From JBNJFY01 sp051747265 (lineage in GTDB: Bacteria > Bacteroidota > Rhodothermia > Balneolales > Balneolaceae), in NCBI GenBank assembly GCA_051747265.1, contig JBNJFY010000001.1, positions 248,001 through 312,000 of the forward strand: a DNA stretch of 64,000 nucleotides. Reading direction: 5' to 3'. Under the pieces are notes generated by a model. The model was not told the origin of the DNA, did not search any database, and saw only the letters and a program-made list of their open reading frames with translations. Positions 36,362-45,648 of this stretch are shown here, one piece after another. How positions within the stretch are numbered: the stretch's first letter is position 1; every line of letters starts with the position of its first letter. The position numbers and the translations under genes are program-made.

Positions 36362-36493
36362 AATATCATCAATTGAGTTGGAATTATGATATACGTCGCT
36401 TGGGTGGGTGCCCTCCTTTCACGGGCGGCTGGTGGTTGGGTCGGCTGTTTTAGCGTTAGGAGTTACTTAACACAAATGCAAGAAGTATATTTA

Positions 36494-37462
36494 TTAAGCT
36501 AGCTCCCACTCTATCTTTTTAATCCTCTCCTTAATAAGCATTATTGAATCCATAACCTCTTCGTGACTAGGTAGATCATCATATATATACGGACTCAATT
36601 CCTGGGAATATGTTTTATTAAGTTTTTTCCAAACACTTTCAGTATTTGAATATATCAATGCTTTTGCAGGGTGTTTATCATGCCACCCTTCCCCACCATT
36701 TATACCATCTTTATCGTCTTGGCCAACTTTCAAAATCATTCTATCAAAATCATCACTATTAAAGAACGATTTTATTTTACTATCACTAAGTAGTTTATGA
36801 AGGTCATATATATGCCTGATTTTTTTACGCAATGCTGCTATTGGCTCATCTTCATACGAAAACCTAACAAGTGACATAATTTTTTCGGCTAGCGTTCTTT
36901 CTGGCCTTAAAACTTTAACTGGAAAACTTTCTAATTTATATTCTGCAATATATTCTTCTTGGTTGTTTGCATCCATCATATCCGCAATATAGGATCTGAT
37001 GGATATAGTTTCGTTGGGCTCAAAATAACCCAGTGTATTAACATCTAATCTTATTAAGTCTGATATTTGTCCATAGTCCTCACCATAACCTTTCTTGTCA
37101 TATTTATATACCATTCTCCTTGACTGTCCATGTTTCGATGACTTTTCAACATCCTCGGTCAAGCAGTCTCCAACCCTTTTACTTACTCGCCTTACCATAT
37201 TACTGGCTGCAGTTTTACTTAAACCCTCGGTAATAACAACTATATCAATATCCTCTGAAAATCTGTGTATTAGGCTGTAGCATTTTGACAATGATGTACC
37301 ACCTTTAAAAACTGCATAATTGCCAACTCGATCATTGAAAATATTTTTTAAGGCATACGTTACCCAATAATCTTTCTCTATGTAAATACTTCTAATTCCA
37401 AAATGCTGGCTTGCTGCCTCAATGGCTTGATCTAACTTTTCAGCATCTTCATGAAGTTTCAT
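36494..37462 (-). CDS. AbiEii/AbiGii-type nucleotidyltransferase toxin
   Basis: About 322 residues with the DNA polymerase beta-type nucleotidyltransferase fold of AbiEii toxins: FKGGTSLSK at 52-60 and SEDIDIVV with the metal-binding Asp71 and Asp73. These toxins modify tRNA or similar targets and are kept in check by the partner gene without direct binding (type IV). A TTG at 37477 could extend the N-terminus by five residues, but the ATG at 37462 overlaps the partner's stop as TAATG, a typical coupled start. Composition is more AT-rich than its neighbours, consistent with transfer. Phage defence or maintenance is the usual role. Confidence 0.9.
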   Translation of the reverse strand: MKLHEDAEKLDQAIEAASQHFGIRSIYIEKDYWVTYALKNIFNDRVGNYAVFKGGTSLSKCYSLIHRFSEDIDIVVITEGLSKTAASNMVRRVSKRVGDCLTEDVEKSSKHGQSRRMVYKYDKKGYGEDYGQISDLIRLDVNTLGYFEPNETISIRSYIADMMDANNQEEYIAEYKLESFPVKVLRPERTLAEKIMSLVRFSYEDEPIAALRKKIRHIYDLHKLLSDSKIKSFFNSDDFDRMILKVGQDDKDGINGGEGWHDKHPAKALIYSNTESVWKKLNKTYSQELSPYIYDDLPSHEEVMDSIMLIKERIKKIEWELA

Positions 37463-38184
37463 TATCTGATATTCCAATATTGAGTATTTAGGGAGCTATA
37501 CTTTGCTACTCCAAATCTATATCTTGTTGATGGATTTAGGCTTTTCTTTAGCTTTTTTAGCTTGTCTTTGGAACTCATATCATCAAGTAGTGCCCCTGTA
37601 AAAGCCCTAACACGAGGAGGGTAATCAAGCGAAAGCTTAAATATTTTGTCAGACTTTTTAGATAACAACTTCATTTGCTTTTGCAATATTGCTATGGCGC
37701 TTTTATTGTCTAGGTCTGGTATCTTATTAAAGTCTTTAATCGCATCTAACACTCTTAGGAATGGGACATTACTATCCGTAATCTTCCCATAGCTTTTTAC
37801 AGACTTAACCTTAATCCCATTAATTTGGGCATTAATTCTTTTTTTATTACATGCTAAAGTAATGGTGTTTGGCACCTGGGTTGTTAGCCCCATTTTATTG
37901 TAAAGCGATAACCCGGTTTCATATGCAATTCTTTCCCCATTATCATATTTATAAATTTTAAGAAGCTCACCCTCGCTTGGCCCAGCATATCCAAAGGGAT
38001 TTTCTTTAGGTTTAAAAAACACCCCTTTACTTACCCTCATTACTATACCGTCCCTAATTAGCCGTTCCATCGCCTTAGCAGCTGCATAGAAATTGCTATT
38101 TGAAACTCCAAGGGACTCGTAAGTAAAGACCTTACCCTTATCAATAGAGTCAATCCTAGATCTAATCTCTTTAGCTATACTCAT
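37462..38184 (-). CDS. AbiEi-like antitoxin / regulator (DUF6088 type)
   Basis: A 240-residue partner of the AbiEii-type toxin. The N-terminal 70 residues form a winged-helix domain (IDKGKVFTYESLGVSNSNF, then AAKAMERLIRDGIVMRVSKGVFFKP) as in DUF6088/AbiEi proteins; the C-terminal part (about 75-230) is the antitoxin domain. AbiEi antitoxins repress their own promoter by binding inverted repeats; a suitable inverted repeat overlaps the promoter upstream. Stop and downstream start overlap by one base. AT-rich like the toxin gene. Confidence 0.86.
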   Translation of the reverse strand: MSIAKEIRSRIDSIDKGKVFTYESLGVSNSNFYAAAKAMERLIRDGIVMRVSKGVFFKPKENPFGYAGPSEGELLKIYKYDNGERIAYETGLSLYNKMGLTTQVPNTITLACNKKRINAQINGIKVKSVKSYGKITDSNVPFLRVLDAIKDFNKIPDLDNKSAIAILQKQMKLLSKKSDKIFKLSLDYPPRVRAFTGALLDDMSSKDKLKKLKKSLNPSTRYRFGVAKYSSLNTQYWNIR

Positions 38185-38211
38185 TTCACTAACTCCATTA
38201 TTCTTTATCCC

Positions 38212-38264
38212 AAACTAAAGTAGACCTCTCACTTTGTCAAGTTTTTTACGTAAATAACTTGACA
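38212..38264 (-). promoter_or_regulatory. AbiE-type promoter with overlapping inverted repeat
   Basis: Read leftward: -35 TTGACA (38240-38235), 17-base spacer, -10 TAGTTT (38217-38212), about 28 bp before the antitoxin ATG. The -35 lies in an inverted repeat TGTCAAG (38235-38241) / CTTGACA (38258-38264) with a 16-base gap, a natural operator for the antitoxin. Another TTGACA faces rightward at 38259. The rest of 38265-38665 shows no gene. Confidence 0.55.
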
Positions 38265-38665
38265 TAAAACCGAAATAAAACACTTTACGCTTGGATTTTT
38301 GTTAAGTTGATATATCATTTTGGGTGTGTAGAGGATTTAGAGGTAAACCATACCCATTTAAGCCAATTTTGAAGGTATGCCCCCCTTACAATCCACCTCG
38401 GCTTATAACATGTTGTAGTATTTTATAAATTGCGCTTTAATCGAGCCATACCCAACCTACCATATTTTACCTGCCTATATCTGGTATGACTATTACCTCA
38501 AACATAACACTTCTTAAAAATTGGTCTCTGATTAGTTACAACCATATTATCATTACATCCTATCAAATCCACGAATTAACCAATTCCTTCTCTACCCCAC
38601 CCTCCTTATATTCCGCCAGCTATGAGAACTCATTCATTAATTAAGGCCGGTTTAGAGCAACGAGT

Positions 38666-39352
38666 ATGCACAAGAATACTTCATTCAGTATGGGAGTAAG
38701 GGCAATCAAACAGTTAATCCCATTAATGTCGGTCTTTATACTAGTTGGACTAGGGGGTACCAACGCCCAAGCCCAACTCCTGGAAGAGGAACCCGAACCA
38801 TCCGGCTTCCAACTTCGCGACTCCACCCAGCAAGCGGGGGAAGCGGAGTTTATTCTATCGGCCGGATCCAGTGTGGTGACCAACAGTTCGGGGACCTCGC
38901 TGCAGAATGAGATTTTGTATCACTATACGGACAGTTTTGCGGCCAGCTTGTTGGTGGCTTACACCCGTTTGCACAACAGCTTGGACAATCCGGTGATCGC
39001 CTATACCAGCCTGGATCCGGCAACAGTCACCGATGAGGCGCGTCACTATTCGTTAGTATCCTTGAACCTTAATATGTATTACACGGCATTACTGTTAAAT
39101 AATCATCGGTTGATGGCCGGTGGGGGTTTGGGCTATTTTGTTCAGAACCGCACTCGGATCCAGGTCCGCTATTTGGAAACCGAGACGACCACGTTTTTAT
39201 CCGACCGCACCGAAAAGGGATTGGGGTTTCAACTCAGCACGCGCTATAGCTATCGCTTTACGGATCGGGTTTCCGGCGGGTTGAGCGGGCACGCGTTCTT
39301 CTTTGATGAAACCACCTGGAATCTATCTCTTTCGCTACTATATCACCTATAG
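38666..39352 (+). CDS. Predicted outer-membrane barrel protein, unknown family
   Basis: A 228-residue exported protein. Signal peptide in the first 37 residues (IKQLIPLMSVFILVGLGGTNAQAQ), then an acidic Pro/Glu-rich linker (LLEEEPEPSGF), then repeated amphipathic strands (ILYHYTDSFAASLLVAYTRL, YSYRFTDRVSGGLSGHAFFF) ending LSLSLLYHL. It is compatible with an eight-stranded barrel. I do not recognise the family. An internal ATG at 38690 also gives a signal peptide. It stands alone between the AbiE region and the M1 peptidase gene. Confidence 0.72.
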   Translation: MHKNTSFSMGVRAIKQLIPLMSVFILVGLGGTNAQAQLLEEEPEPSGFQLRDSTQQAGEAEFILSAGSSVVTNSSGTSLQNEILYHYTDSFAASLLVAYTRLHNSLDNPVIAYTSLDPATVTDEARHYSLVSLNLNMYYTALLLNNHRLMAGGGLGYFVQNRTRIQVRYLETETTTFLSDRTEKGLGFQLSTRYSYRFTDRVSGGLSGHAFFFDETTWNLSLSLLYHL

Positions 39353-39503
39353 ACCTGGGCACACGCTGTCCAGCGGTGATCAATCCACACTGATTACCAC
39401 TGAATGGTCCTCGCGGTTCTTTTGTTATTCATCCCGCTTTGCGACATATTTACACTGACTTTCTCAATAGCTATAGCTCTAAACTCAACAAATCATAAAA
39501 CCT

Positions 39504-41522
39504 ATGCGCTGGACAACAAAAATTTCACGCTGGATGACCATGGGCATCTCCCTGGTGGTGTTGGCGGCTTGTTCGACCACCGAGCCCATGCAGGAATCCG
39601 CAACAACCACGAAAGACACCGCCTCTGAATCCGGGGCCTTACCGGTGGATCAAATTGAACGCCCTATCCCCTATGAATTAGACGTTCCCGCCAATTACAA
39701 GCGGGCTATAGAGCGCGGTACTCGTACCCAAGAGGGAAAACCCGGCGAGGATTACTGGCAGCAATATGCCAAATACGATCTGGATGCCCGGGTAATGCCG
39801 GAAACCAAAATGGTCGAGGGCTCCGGAACCATTACCTATTTCAATAATTCACCGGATACCTTGGATTTCCTGTTTATGGAACTGGTCCAAAACCTGCACA
39901 AAGAAGGCGCGGTTCGAAACGAATTTTCGGAAGTAACCGGTGGTGTGGATATTAAGAGCATGCGAGTAAACGATATGGCCTTGATGGCCGATACCAATGC
40001 CGGTCCTCGCTACCAGCCGTTTGGCACGATGATGCGTGTGGCCCCTGCCAAACCGTTAACGCCGGGTGATTCAGCGGTCATTGAGGTAGAATGGTCGTTC
40101 AAGGTTCCGCAAGCAGGCGCTTCTGGTCGTATGGGATACAGTGAGGATAATCTTATGTACATCGCCTACTGGTATCCGAAGATGAGTGTGTATGATGATG
40201 TCGTGGGCTGGTACACCGACCAATTCCTGGGACTGGCCGAATTCTACGATGAGTTCGCTGATTTTAATCTGAGCATCACCGCTCCGGAACACTGGATGGT
40301 TATGGCTACAGGAAAATTCCAGAATCCCGAGGTCTTACAAGATGATATTCGAGAGCGTTTCATGATGGCTCAAGAAAGTGATACTACAGTGAATATCATC
40401 AGCGAGGATGATTTTGGATCCATTACCGAACCTACCGACGATGGCATGGTCACCTGGAATTTCAAGGCTCATAAAGTGCGCGATGCCGCTTTTAGTGTGA
40501 CCTATGAATCTATTTGGGATGCCCGTCGCACGCCGGTGGGGGATCTGGATGGCGATGGTCAAACCGACTACTCTCGAATGGATGCGTTTTACCGTACCAC
40601 CGCCCCATTGTGGAACGATGTTGCTGATTTCGCGGCTCATTCCATCACCCATATTTCCAACCATACCGAAACCCCCTATCCCTGGCCTCACATGAGTGCG
40701 GTGGAAGGCGCGGACATCATCGGTGGGGGCATGGAATTCCCTATGATGACCATAATTGGAGACTATACATCCCGGGGGTCCGACGCGCTGTATTCAGTAA
40801 CGGCTCACGAGTTGGCCCATATGTGGGTACCAATGATCCTCAGTACCAACGAACGCCGGTATAGTTGGATGGATGAAGGTACTACCACCTTTAACGAAGG
40901 CGAAGCACACGAGGATTACCGTGAGGGTGTCAATTATCACCGCATTGATCAGCAGGGATATTTGCGGATCACACAGACCGATCTGGAAGGTGAAATGATG
41001 CGCTGGTCTAATTTCCACTACAACGGATACGCCTTCGGAGTAGCCTCTTACTCGAAGCCGGCGTCGGTGCTGGTTGCCCTGCGTGAGCTTCTGGGTGAAG
41101 AGACCTTTTATGAAGCCTATCACGAATATTTCGACCGCTGGGAGTACAAACATCCCTATCCGTGGGATATGTTCAATACATTTGAGGATGTATCCGGCCA
41201 GGAGCTGGATTGGTTCTGGCGAAGCTGGTACTACGAAACATGGACCCTGGATCAAGGCATTGAATCGGTAACCAGCAGGGAAAATACCACCACTATTAAC
41301 ATTCATGATTACGGGAATATTCCCATGCCCGTACCACTGGAGATCACCTTGGAAAATGGCGAAACCATATCTAAGAAAGTACCCGTCCAACGTTGGCTTA
41401 ATGGGTACCGGGATGCTACACTCACCGTACAAACCGATAGTCCTGTGGTAAATGTGGAAATCGACGCCAGCGGCAACTATCCGGACACCGACCGCACCAA
41501 TAATATCTGGAGCGCGGAATAG
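39504..41522 (+). CDS. M1 family metallopeptidase, lipoprotein
   Basis: A 672-residue gluzincin aminopeptidase. The zinc site is HELAH (His435, Glu436, His439) with the third ligand Glu458 in WMDEGTTTF. The substrate-binding GxMEN motif appears as GGGMEFP, a variant seen in some exported M1 enzymes. The N-terminus is a lipoprotein signal (GISLVVLAACSTTEP, lipobox Cys), so it is anchored in the cell envelope, probably for peptide scavenging. A strong terminator follows at 41561. The N-terminal 250 residues form the beta-saddle domain. Confidence 0.94.
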   Translation: MRWTTKISRWMTMGISLVVLAACSTTEPMQESATTTKDTASESGALPVDQIERPIPYELDVPANYKRAIERGTRTQEGKPGEDYWQQYAKYDLDARVMPETKMVEGSGTITYFNNSPDTLDFLFMELVQNLHKEGAVRNEFSEVTGGVDIKSMRVNDMALMADTNAGPRYQPFGTMMRVAPAKPLTPGDSAVIEVEWSFKVPQAGASGRMGYSEDNLMYIAYWYPKMSVYDDVVGWYTDQFLGLAEFYDEFADFNLSITAPEHWMVMATGKFQNPEVLQDDIRERFMMAQESDTTVNIISEDDFGSITEPTDDGMVTWNFKAHKVRDAAFSVTYESIWDARRTPVGDLDGDGQTDYSRMDAFYRTTAPLWNDVADFAAHSITHISNHTETPYPWPHMSAVEGADIIGGGMEFPMMTIIGDYTSRGSDALYSVTAHELAHMWVPMILSTNERRYSWMDEGTTTFNEGEAHEDYREGVNYHRIDQQGYLRITQTDLEGEMMRWSNFHYNGYAFGVASYSKPASVLVALRELLGEETFYEAYHEYFDRWEYKHPYPWDMFNTFEDVSGQELDWFWRSWYYETWTLDQGIESVTSRENTTTINIHDYGNIPMPVPLEITLENGETISKKVPVQRWLNGYRDATLTVQTDSPVVNVEIDASGNYPDTDRTNNIWSAE

Positions 41523-41560
41523 AAGCTGAATTAGACTCTAAAATACAGCATATCAGAACT

Positions 41561-41590
41561 AGCCCGGCTCCTCGGAGTCGGGCTTTTATT
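41561..41590 (+). terminator. Rho-independent terminator of the M1 peptidase gene
   Basis: An 11-bp stem AGCCCGGCTCC / GGAGTCGGGCT (41561-41571, 41574-41584) with one G-U pair and a very short loop, followed by TTTATTTTAT. Confidence 0.88.
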
Positions 41591-41691
41591 TTATCTTATT
41601 GCTACTAAATTAATTTATTGGGAAACCGTTAGCTTAATCAGTATGCAGTTTGCATATTTAGTACTTCTATTCAATCACGATAAACTTTTTT

Positions 41692-43407
41692 GTGCGTCTA
41701 TTATCATTGATTAAAAACTACACCCGTTTTCGCTGGATTCTGTTGGCAGCGGGACTATTGGCCATCATTGGCTTAACGAGTATGAATGTATACTCGCTGC
41801 TATCCCTGCATAAACAGACCGTGAATGACAATCGGGAAACCGAAGAGCGGCGCTTGACTGAATTTTCTTACGAAGTTCGCGAGCGTTTCTACATGCCGTT
41901 TCGGGGACTGAGTCGGTTGAACATGAACCGATTGGATGAATCCTTAGCCATGGGTGAGCCTTTCCCCAGTGAATTCACCGAGCTTTTGGTCAAAGCCTCT
42001 ACGGATTCGTTATACAACGATATTTATTTCACTCCCCGCTCTAGTACACCCTGCAAGGGCGATGGGACCATTTACCGTTTTAATGCCAATGATCAGCTTT
42101 TTGAGCCAACCAATGATTATTCGGATATGATTTGTGACGGTTTGGGGATGGCCCGTACCCGGATGAAAGTGTTGATTGACGATTATCGGTGGAATAACAA
42201 GGTCTTATTCGATACCCATCGCACCATGACCATCGCGTTGATCAATCTGCATACGCAGTCTATTATTGGATACTTCACCTTTTCCGTAAACAAAGATTAT
42301 CTGATCAACGATTACATGAAACCGTTGTTGGTAAAAACGTTTGGTTCCATGAAGGAAAATGGAGCGGTAGCCTGGCTGAATGACTGGACACGCAACAAAA
42401 TATTGGCCAGCAGTGATCCTAGTGTAGAATATCGCCGTCAGGATGTAGAGCTCGTTCAAAAATTTCCCAACCTGTTTGATGATTGGAATCTGATGATGGC
42501 CTTTGGTGAAAACCCGGTTATTTCGGCCTCCCGAACCTCCTTGATTCGCAACCTATCGGTATTGGGTGCCGCTGTGTTTTTGTTGGCCGGCGCTTTGGTA
42601 TTTATGTTTGTGACCGCTCAACGGGAACGTGAGTTGGCCACCAGACAGGCGGGCTTTCTGGCCAATGTAACCCACGAATTGAAAACTCCTTTAGCCGTGA
42701 TGCAAGCGGCGGGCGAAAACTTATCGGATGGTCGGGTACGGGATCCTGATCGGTTGCAACGTTATGGGAAACATATCTATACCGAATCAGTTCGTTTGCG
42801 CAGTATGATCGATAAACTGCTGGATGTGGCCAAAGCCGATGCCGGGCAAACCATTCTGGAACGTTCGCCCGTGCGCATGCGAGACATCGTTCAGCAGTAT
42901 CTCCAGGAGCACACTTCCTATATAGAGGGTAAGGGATTTGAAGTAGAGACCCGGTACAGCGCTGCTGATGATATGATTACCGTTGATAAGGATTCTATCC
43001 AAACGGTACTTTCTAATCTGGTTGAAAACGCGATTAAATACAGCCCGGAATCGAATTACATTGGTATTTTCGTAGACGCTAATGTCGACCGGGTTCGCCT
43101 CACCGTTGAAGATCATGGCGTGGGTATTCCGCAGAAAGCGCAAAAGCATATTTTTGATAAGTTTTATCGTGTAGAAGAAACCCTCACTGCTCATACGAAG
43201 GGACACGGGTTAGGGCTTTCTATCGTTCAACATCTGGTTGAAATCAATCAGGGTAATATTCATGTTGAAAGTGAACCCGGGAAAGGCTCGCGTTTTATCG
43301 TGGAGTTTAATCATACCCAACCCGCTGAGGTTTCAGAACAGCAATCGGAACGTGAAACAACTGTTCCCCGGGCGACCCCCGGTATGGTTTCTTCTTCCTC
43401 TTCATAA
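41692..43407 (+). CDS. Sensor histidine kinase
   Basis: A 571-residue membrane kinase starting with GTG. Helix 1 is at about 13-34, helix 2 at about 283-307, with a periplasmic domain of about 245 residues of no recognised family between them. HisKA has His328 in NVTHELKTPLAV; HATPase motifs are NLVENAIKYSPES, DHGVGIP and GHGLGLSIV. No HAMP linker is evident between helix 2 and HisKA, an unusual direct connection. The Ser/Thr-rich C-terminal tail is probably disordered. The response regulator gene follows 40 bp later, so the two form a pair. The signal is unknown. Confidence 0.94.
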   Translation: MRLLSLIKNYTRFRWILLAAGLLAIIGLTSMNVYSLLSLHKQTVNDNRETEERRLTEFSYEVRERFYMPFRGLSRLNMNRLDESLAMGEPFPSEFTELLVKASTDSLYNDIYFTPRSSTPCKGDGTIYRFNANDQLFEPTNDYSDMICDGLGMARTRMKVLIDDYRWNNKVLFDTHRTMTIALINLHTQSIIGYFTFSVNKDYLINDYMKPLLVKTFGSMKENGAVAWLNDWTRNKILASSDPSVEYRRQDVELVQKFPNLFDDWNLMMAFGENPVISASRTSLIRNLSVLGAAVFLLAGALVFMFVTAQRERELATRQAGFLANVTHELKTPLAVMQAAGENLSDGRVRDPDRLQRYGKHIYTESVRLRSMIDKLLDVAKADAGQTILERSPVRMRDIVQQYLQEHTSYIEGKGFEVETRYSAADDMITVDKDSIQTVLSNLVENAIKYSPESNYIGIFVDANVDRVRLTVEDHGVGIPQKAQKHIFDKFYRVEETLTAHTKGHGLGLSIVQHLVEINQGNIHVESEPGKGSRFIVEFNHTQPAEVSEQQSERETTVPRATPGMVSSSSS

Positions 43408-43447
43408 TCCTAATTGTTTATATACTAATTAGTTAGATCAGTACGAT

Positions 43448-44152
43448 ATGGCAGAACCAAGTGAAACAAAGATTGTAGTTGTAGAAGACGAACCCAGTTT
43501 GGTGTTTACCCTTCAGGATACCCTGGAGAGTGAAGGGTATCAGGTCTTTGTAGCCGAAGATGGCCAAACCGCTATTGAGATTGTCAAAAAGCAAAATCCT
43601 GATTTAATGTTGCTCGATCTTATGTTACCCGGCATGAGTGGGTATGATGTATGCCGAAAAGTTCGGGAATTGCAATATACCTTTCCCATCATCATCCTGA
43701 CTGCCCGTGACCAGGAAATCGACAAAGTGACCGGCTTGAACATCGGCGCGGATGACTATATGACCAAGCCATTTGGCGTAAAAGAACTGTTGGCCCGTAT
43801 TCAGGCTCGGCTCCGTCGTACCAACACTTATTCCAAACGAGGTCCTATCGAAAAAGTAGAGTTGGGGGAGATCTCCATAGATTTAAATGAATCGATAGTG
43901 ACTCGTCCGGATGGCACCAAAGATTTAACCACACGCGAGGTTGAATTGATTCGCTACTTGGTAAAGCACGCAAACGAGCCGGTATCCCGCGACGATCTAT
44001 TGGAGAATGTATGGCGATACGAATACAGCACCAATACCCGAACGGTTGATGTGCATATCTCTAAACTGCGCTCCAAGATTGAAATGCAGCCCGATGATCC
44101 TCGCTACCTGGTTACCCTACATGGCGTTGGCTACATGCTGAAAATGAAGTGA
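43448..44152 (+). CDS. OmpR/PhoB-family response regulator
   Basis: A 234-residue regulator with an N-terminal receiver (phospho-acceptor Asp57 in LMLLDLMLPG; conserved Lys in MTKPFGVKEL) and a C-terminal winged helix (TREVELIRYLVKHANEPVS, then NTRTVDVHISKLRSKIE). It should be phosphorylated by the kinase encoded just upstream. It ends GVGYMLKMK, the normal family C-terminus, and a CAGTG array starts one base after its TGA stop. Target genes are not indicated. Confidence 0.96.
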   Translation: MAEPSETKIVVVEDEPSLVFTLQDTLESEGYQVFVAEDGQTAIEIVKKQNPDLMLLDLMLPGMSGYDVCRKVRELQYTFPIIILTARDQEIDKVTGLNIGADDYMTKPFGVKELLARIQARLRRTNTYSKRGPIEKVELGEISIDLNESIVTRPDGTKDLTTREVELIRYLVKHANEPVSRDDLLENVWRYEYSTNTRTVDVHISKLRSKIEMQPDDPRYLVTLHGVGYMLKMK

Positions 44153-44153
44153 C

Positions 44154-44468
44154 CAGTGGCTCAGTGTTTCAGTGTTTCAGTGTTTCAGTGCTTCAGTGTT
44201 TCAGTGCTTCAGTGTTTCAGTGCTTCAGTGTTTCAGTGTTTCAGTGCTTCAGTGTGACAGTTAATTCTTGCTACTTTACTTTTACTAGGCTTTTGTGCAC
44301 CAAAAGCTAGGTTTGGTTATTAGCTAGTGCTAGAGTAAGATGCTCGCTAGTGAAGCTTAATCAAATATTATCTAGCTCATGGCTAGCAATAGATTCCGTG
44401 ATATAAATTCAGCAAGCCTATATTGAAGCACTGTCACACGGAAGTACTGTCACACTGATCACTGATTC
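44154..44468. repeat. CAGTG octamer inverted-arm element, largest copy (B4)
   Basis: The left arm (44154-44260) is 13 uninterrupted 8-bp units, mostly CAGTGTTT and CAGTGCTT, closing with CAGTGTGACAG. The right arm (about 44425-44468) carries inverted units (CACTGTCACACTGATCACTG). The 164-bp centre starts TTCTTGCTACTT and ends with AGCAAG near the right arm. The left arm begins one base after the response-regulator stop; the right arm encodes the last residues of the flavin reductase on the other strand. Octamer number suggests slippage expansion. No spacer-like variation, so not a CRISPR. Confidence 0.92.
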
Positions 44469-44997
44469 TATTGACATAGGGTATAAAGCCTTCTATCTGG
44501 CTGTCTAACAGGGATTGCTGGAATTCGTCTTTAATGCCCTGATTTGGATCGAAGTTGTCGTAAACACGGGGGATGAATACCCGTTCGGGAAATATGTGCG
44601 CGTTTCGATAGCCCAATACCATCTGTAATTGTTCCACGGCGCGCAAGGCTCCAAAAGCCCCTGATGATTCCCCAATCAAGGCCACCGGGCGATATTCAAA
44701 GGCGTGCGGGTAAGGCAAATAATCGATGCACATCTTCAATATACCCGGATATCCGCCATTATACTCAGGAACTACCATCACCCAGCCATCAGCTTCCATG
44801 AGTGGCTGCGTAAATGCTTGCACCGATTCAGGCACCTTTTTGTAGACACCGCCTTCCACCGCGCTCAATGGAAAATCTTGAAGATTAAGTATATGTGTGG
44901 ATACCTCTTCCCTTGTATAGCGTTGTTGCAAATACTTGGATATGACCAATGCGTTCGCGCCGGGCCGATCACTTCCGCTAACGATGGTTAGGTTCAT
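44434..44997 (-). CDS. NADPH-dependent FMN reductase family protein
   Basis: A 187-residue flavodoxin-fold oxidoreductase of the NADPH-dependent FMN reductase/quinone reductase family. FMN-phosphate binding is in SGSDRPGANALVISKYL near the N-terminus; the central VVPEYNGGYPGILKMCIDYL (about 75-95) and VALIGESSGAFGALRAVEQL are characteristic. It reduces flavins, quinones or azo compounds at NAD(P)H expense; the in vivo substrate is unknown. Its last dozen residues (RISDQCDSTSV) are encoded by the right arm of the CAGTG element, so the original C-terminus was probably replaced or extended. Confidence 0.9.
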   Translation of the reverse strand: MNLTIVSGSDRPGANALVISKYLQQRYTREEVSTHILNLQDFPLSAVEGGVYKKVPESVQAFTQPLMEADGWVMVVPEYNGGYPGILKMCIDYLPYPHAFEYRPVALIGESSGAFGALRAVEQLQMVLGYRNAHIFPERVFIPRVYDNFDPNQGIKDEFQQSLLDSQIEGFIPYVNRISDQCDSTSV

Positions 44998-45108
44998 AAA
45001 TACAGACTAGTCTATGTCTTGGAATTAGGTTGATTCTGGAATTGAGTTTAATAAAAGAAACTCAGAAATAACTACTAAGCTCTGGCCGCCATTCCCTGCG
45101 GTTTTTCA

Positions 45109-45648
45109 TTATTGGAAAAGCTTATTGATTTTGAAGGTAAAACCAAACCCGTAGTAATAATAATCATCCGGGCCGATTCCGCCCTTGATCTTTATTCCAT
45201 AATTCGCCGTTCGACCGCCAATTTGGGCGGGAAACTCGATCCCCATACCCGATCCCAACAGCGGATAATAATCTTCCTGGATGGTATTATCATTCTGGAA
45301 TCCGGAAACCATCAAAGATAGGGGAAAGAAGAGTCGACCGGATCCCAATTTTTGATCGATATAAATATTGGCATCCAATCCAATACCGTAGTTATAGGGT
45401 AAATTGTTCTTCCAACTTTGATTGCCCCAGGAATAGGCGCCATATACGCTTAACTCGACACGATCATTTTGGTAGGCAATCGCTCCAATATTCATCTGAT
45501 TAGACATAACATCCGTGTACAAACCCACGGATTCTTTCCAGTTCCATTCGCTACTGCTTTGAGCTTGACTTACCAAAGGAATCATACCCAATAGGCCTAT
45601 CAGTGGTAGCAATAAAATTTTTTGAATAGTCTTTATCATAATCTTCAT
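45109..45648 (-). CDS. Exported outer-membrane barrel-like protein, unknown family
   Basis: A 179-residue protein with a signal peptide (IQKILLLPLIGLLGMIPLVSQAQ) and strand-like repeats (YTDVMSNQMNIGAIAYQNDR, GKLFFPLSL-type segments) ending YYGFGFTFKINKLFQ, with aromatic residues in the last strand. It looks like a small outer-membrane barrel. I cannot name the family. It is monocistronic, with the flavin reductase downstream on the same strand 111 bp away. Confidence 0.65.
   Translation of the reverse strand: MKIMIKTIQKILLLPLIGLLGMIPLVSQAQSSSEWNWKESVGLYTDVMSNQMNIGAIAYQNDRVELSVYGAYSWGNQSWKNNLPYNYGIGLDANIYIDQKLGSGRLFFPLSLMVSGFQNDNTIQEDYYPLLGSGMGIEFPAQIGGRTANYGIKIKGGIGPDDYYYYGFGFTFKINKLFQ

Noticed and set aside
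40794..41432. 212-codon frame opposite the M1 peptidase gene
   Set aside because: Antisense to the zinc-site region of a clear metallopeptidase; no domain of its own.
39504..41522. Loss of activity of the M1 peptidase because GAMEN is GGGMEF
   Set aside because: The zinc ligands are complete and GGGMEF/Y variants are common in exported M1 enzymes.
44154..44260. Tandem 8-bp repeats as a CRISPR array
   Set aside because: Units are 8 bp and contiguous with no unique spacers, there is an inverted arm downstream, and no cas gene is present.
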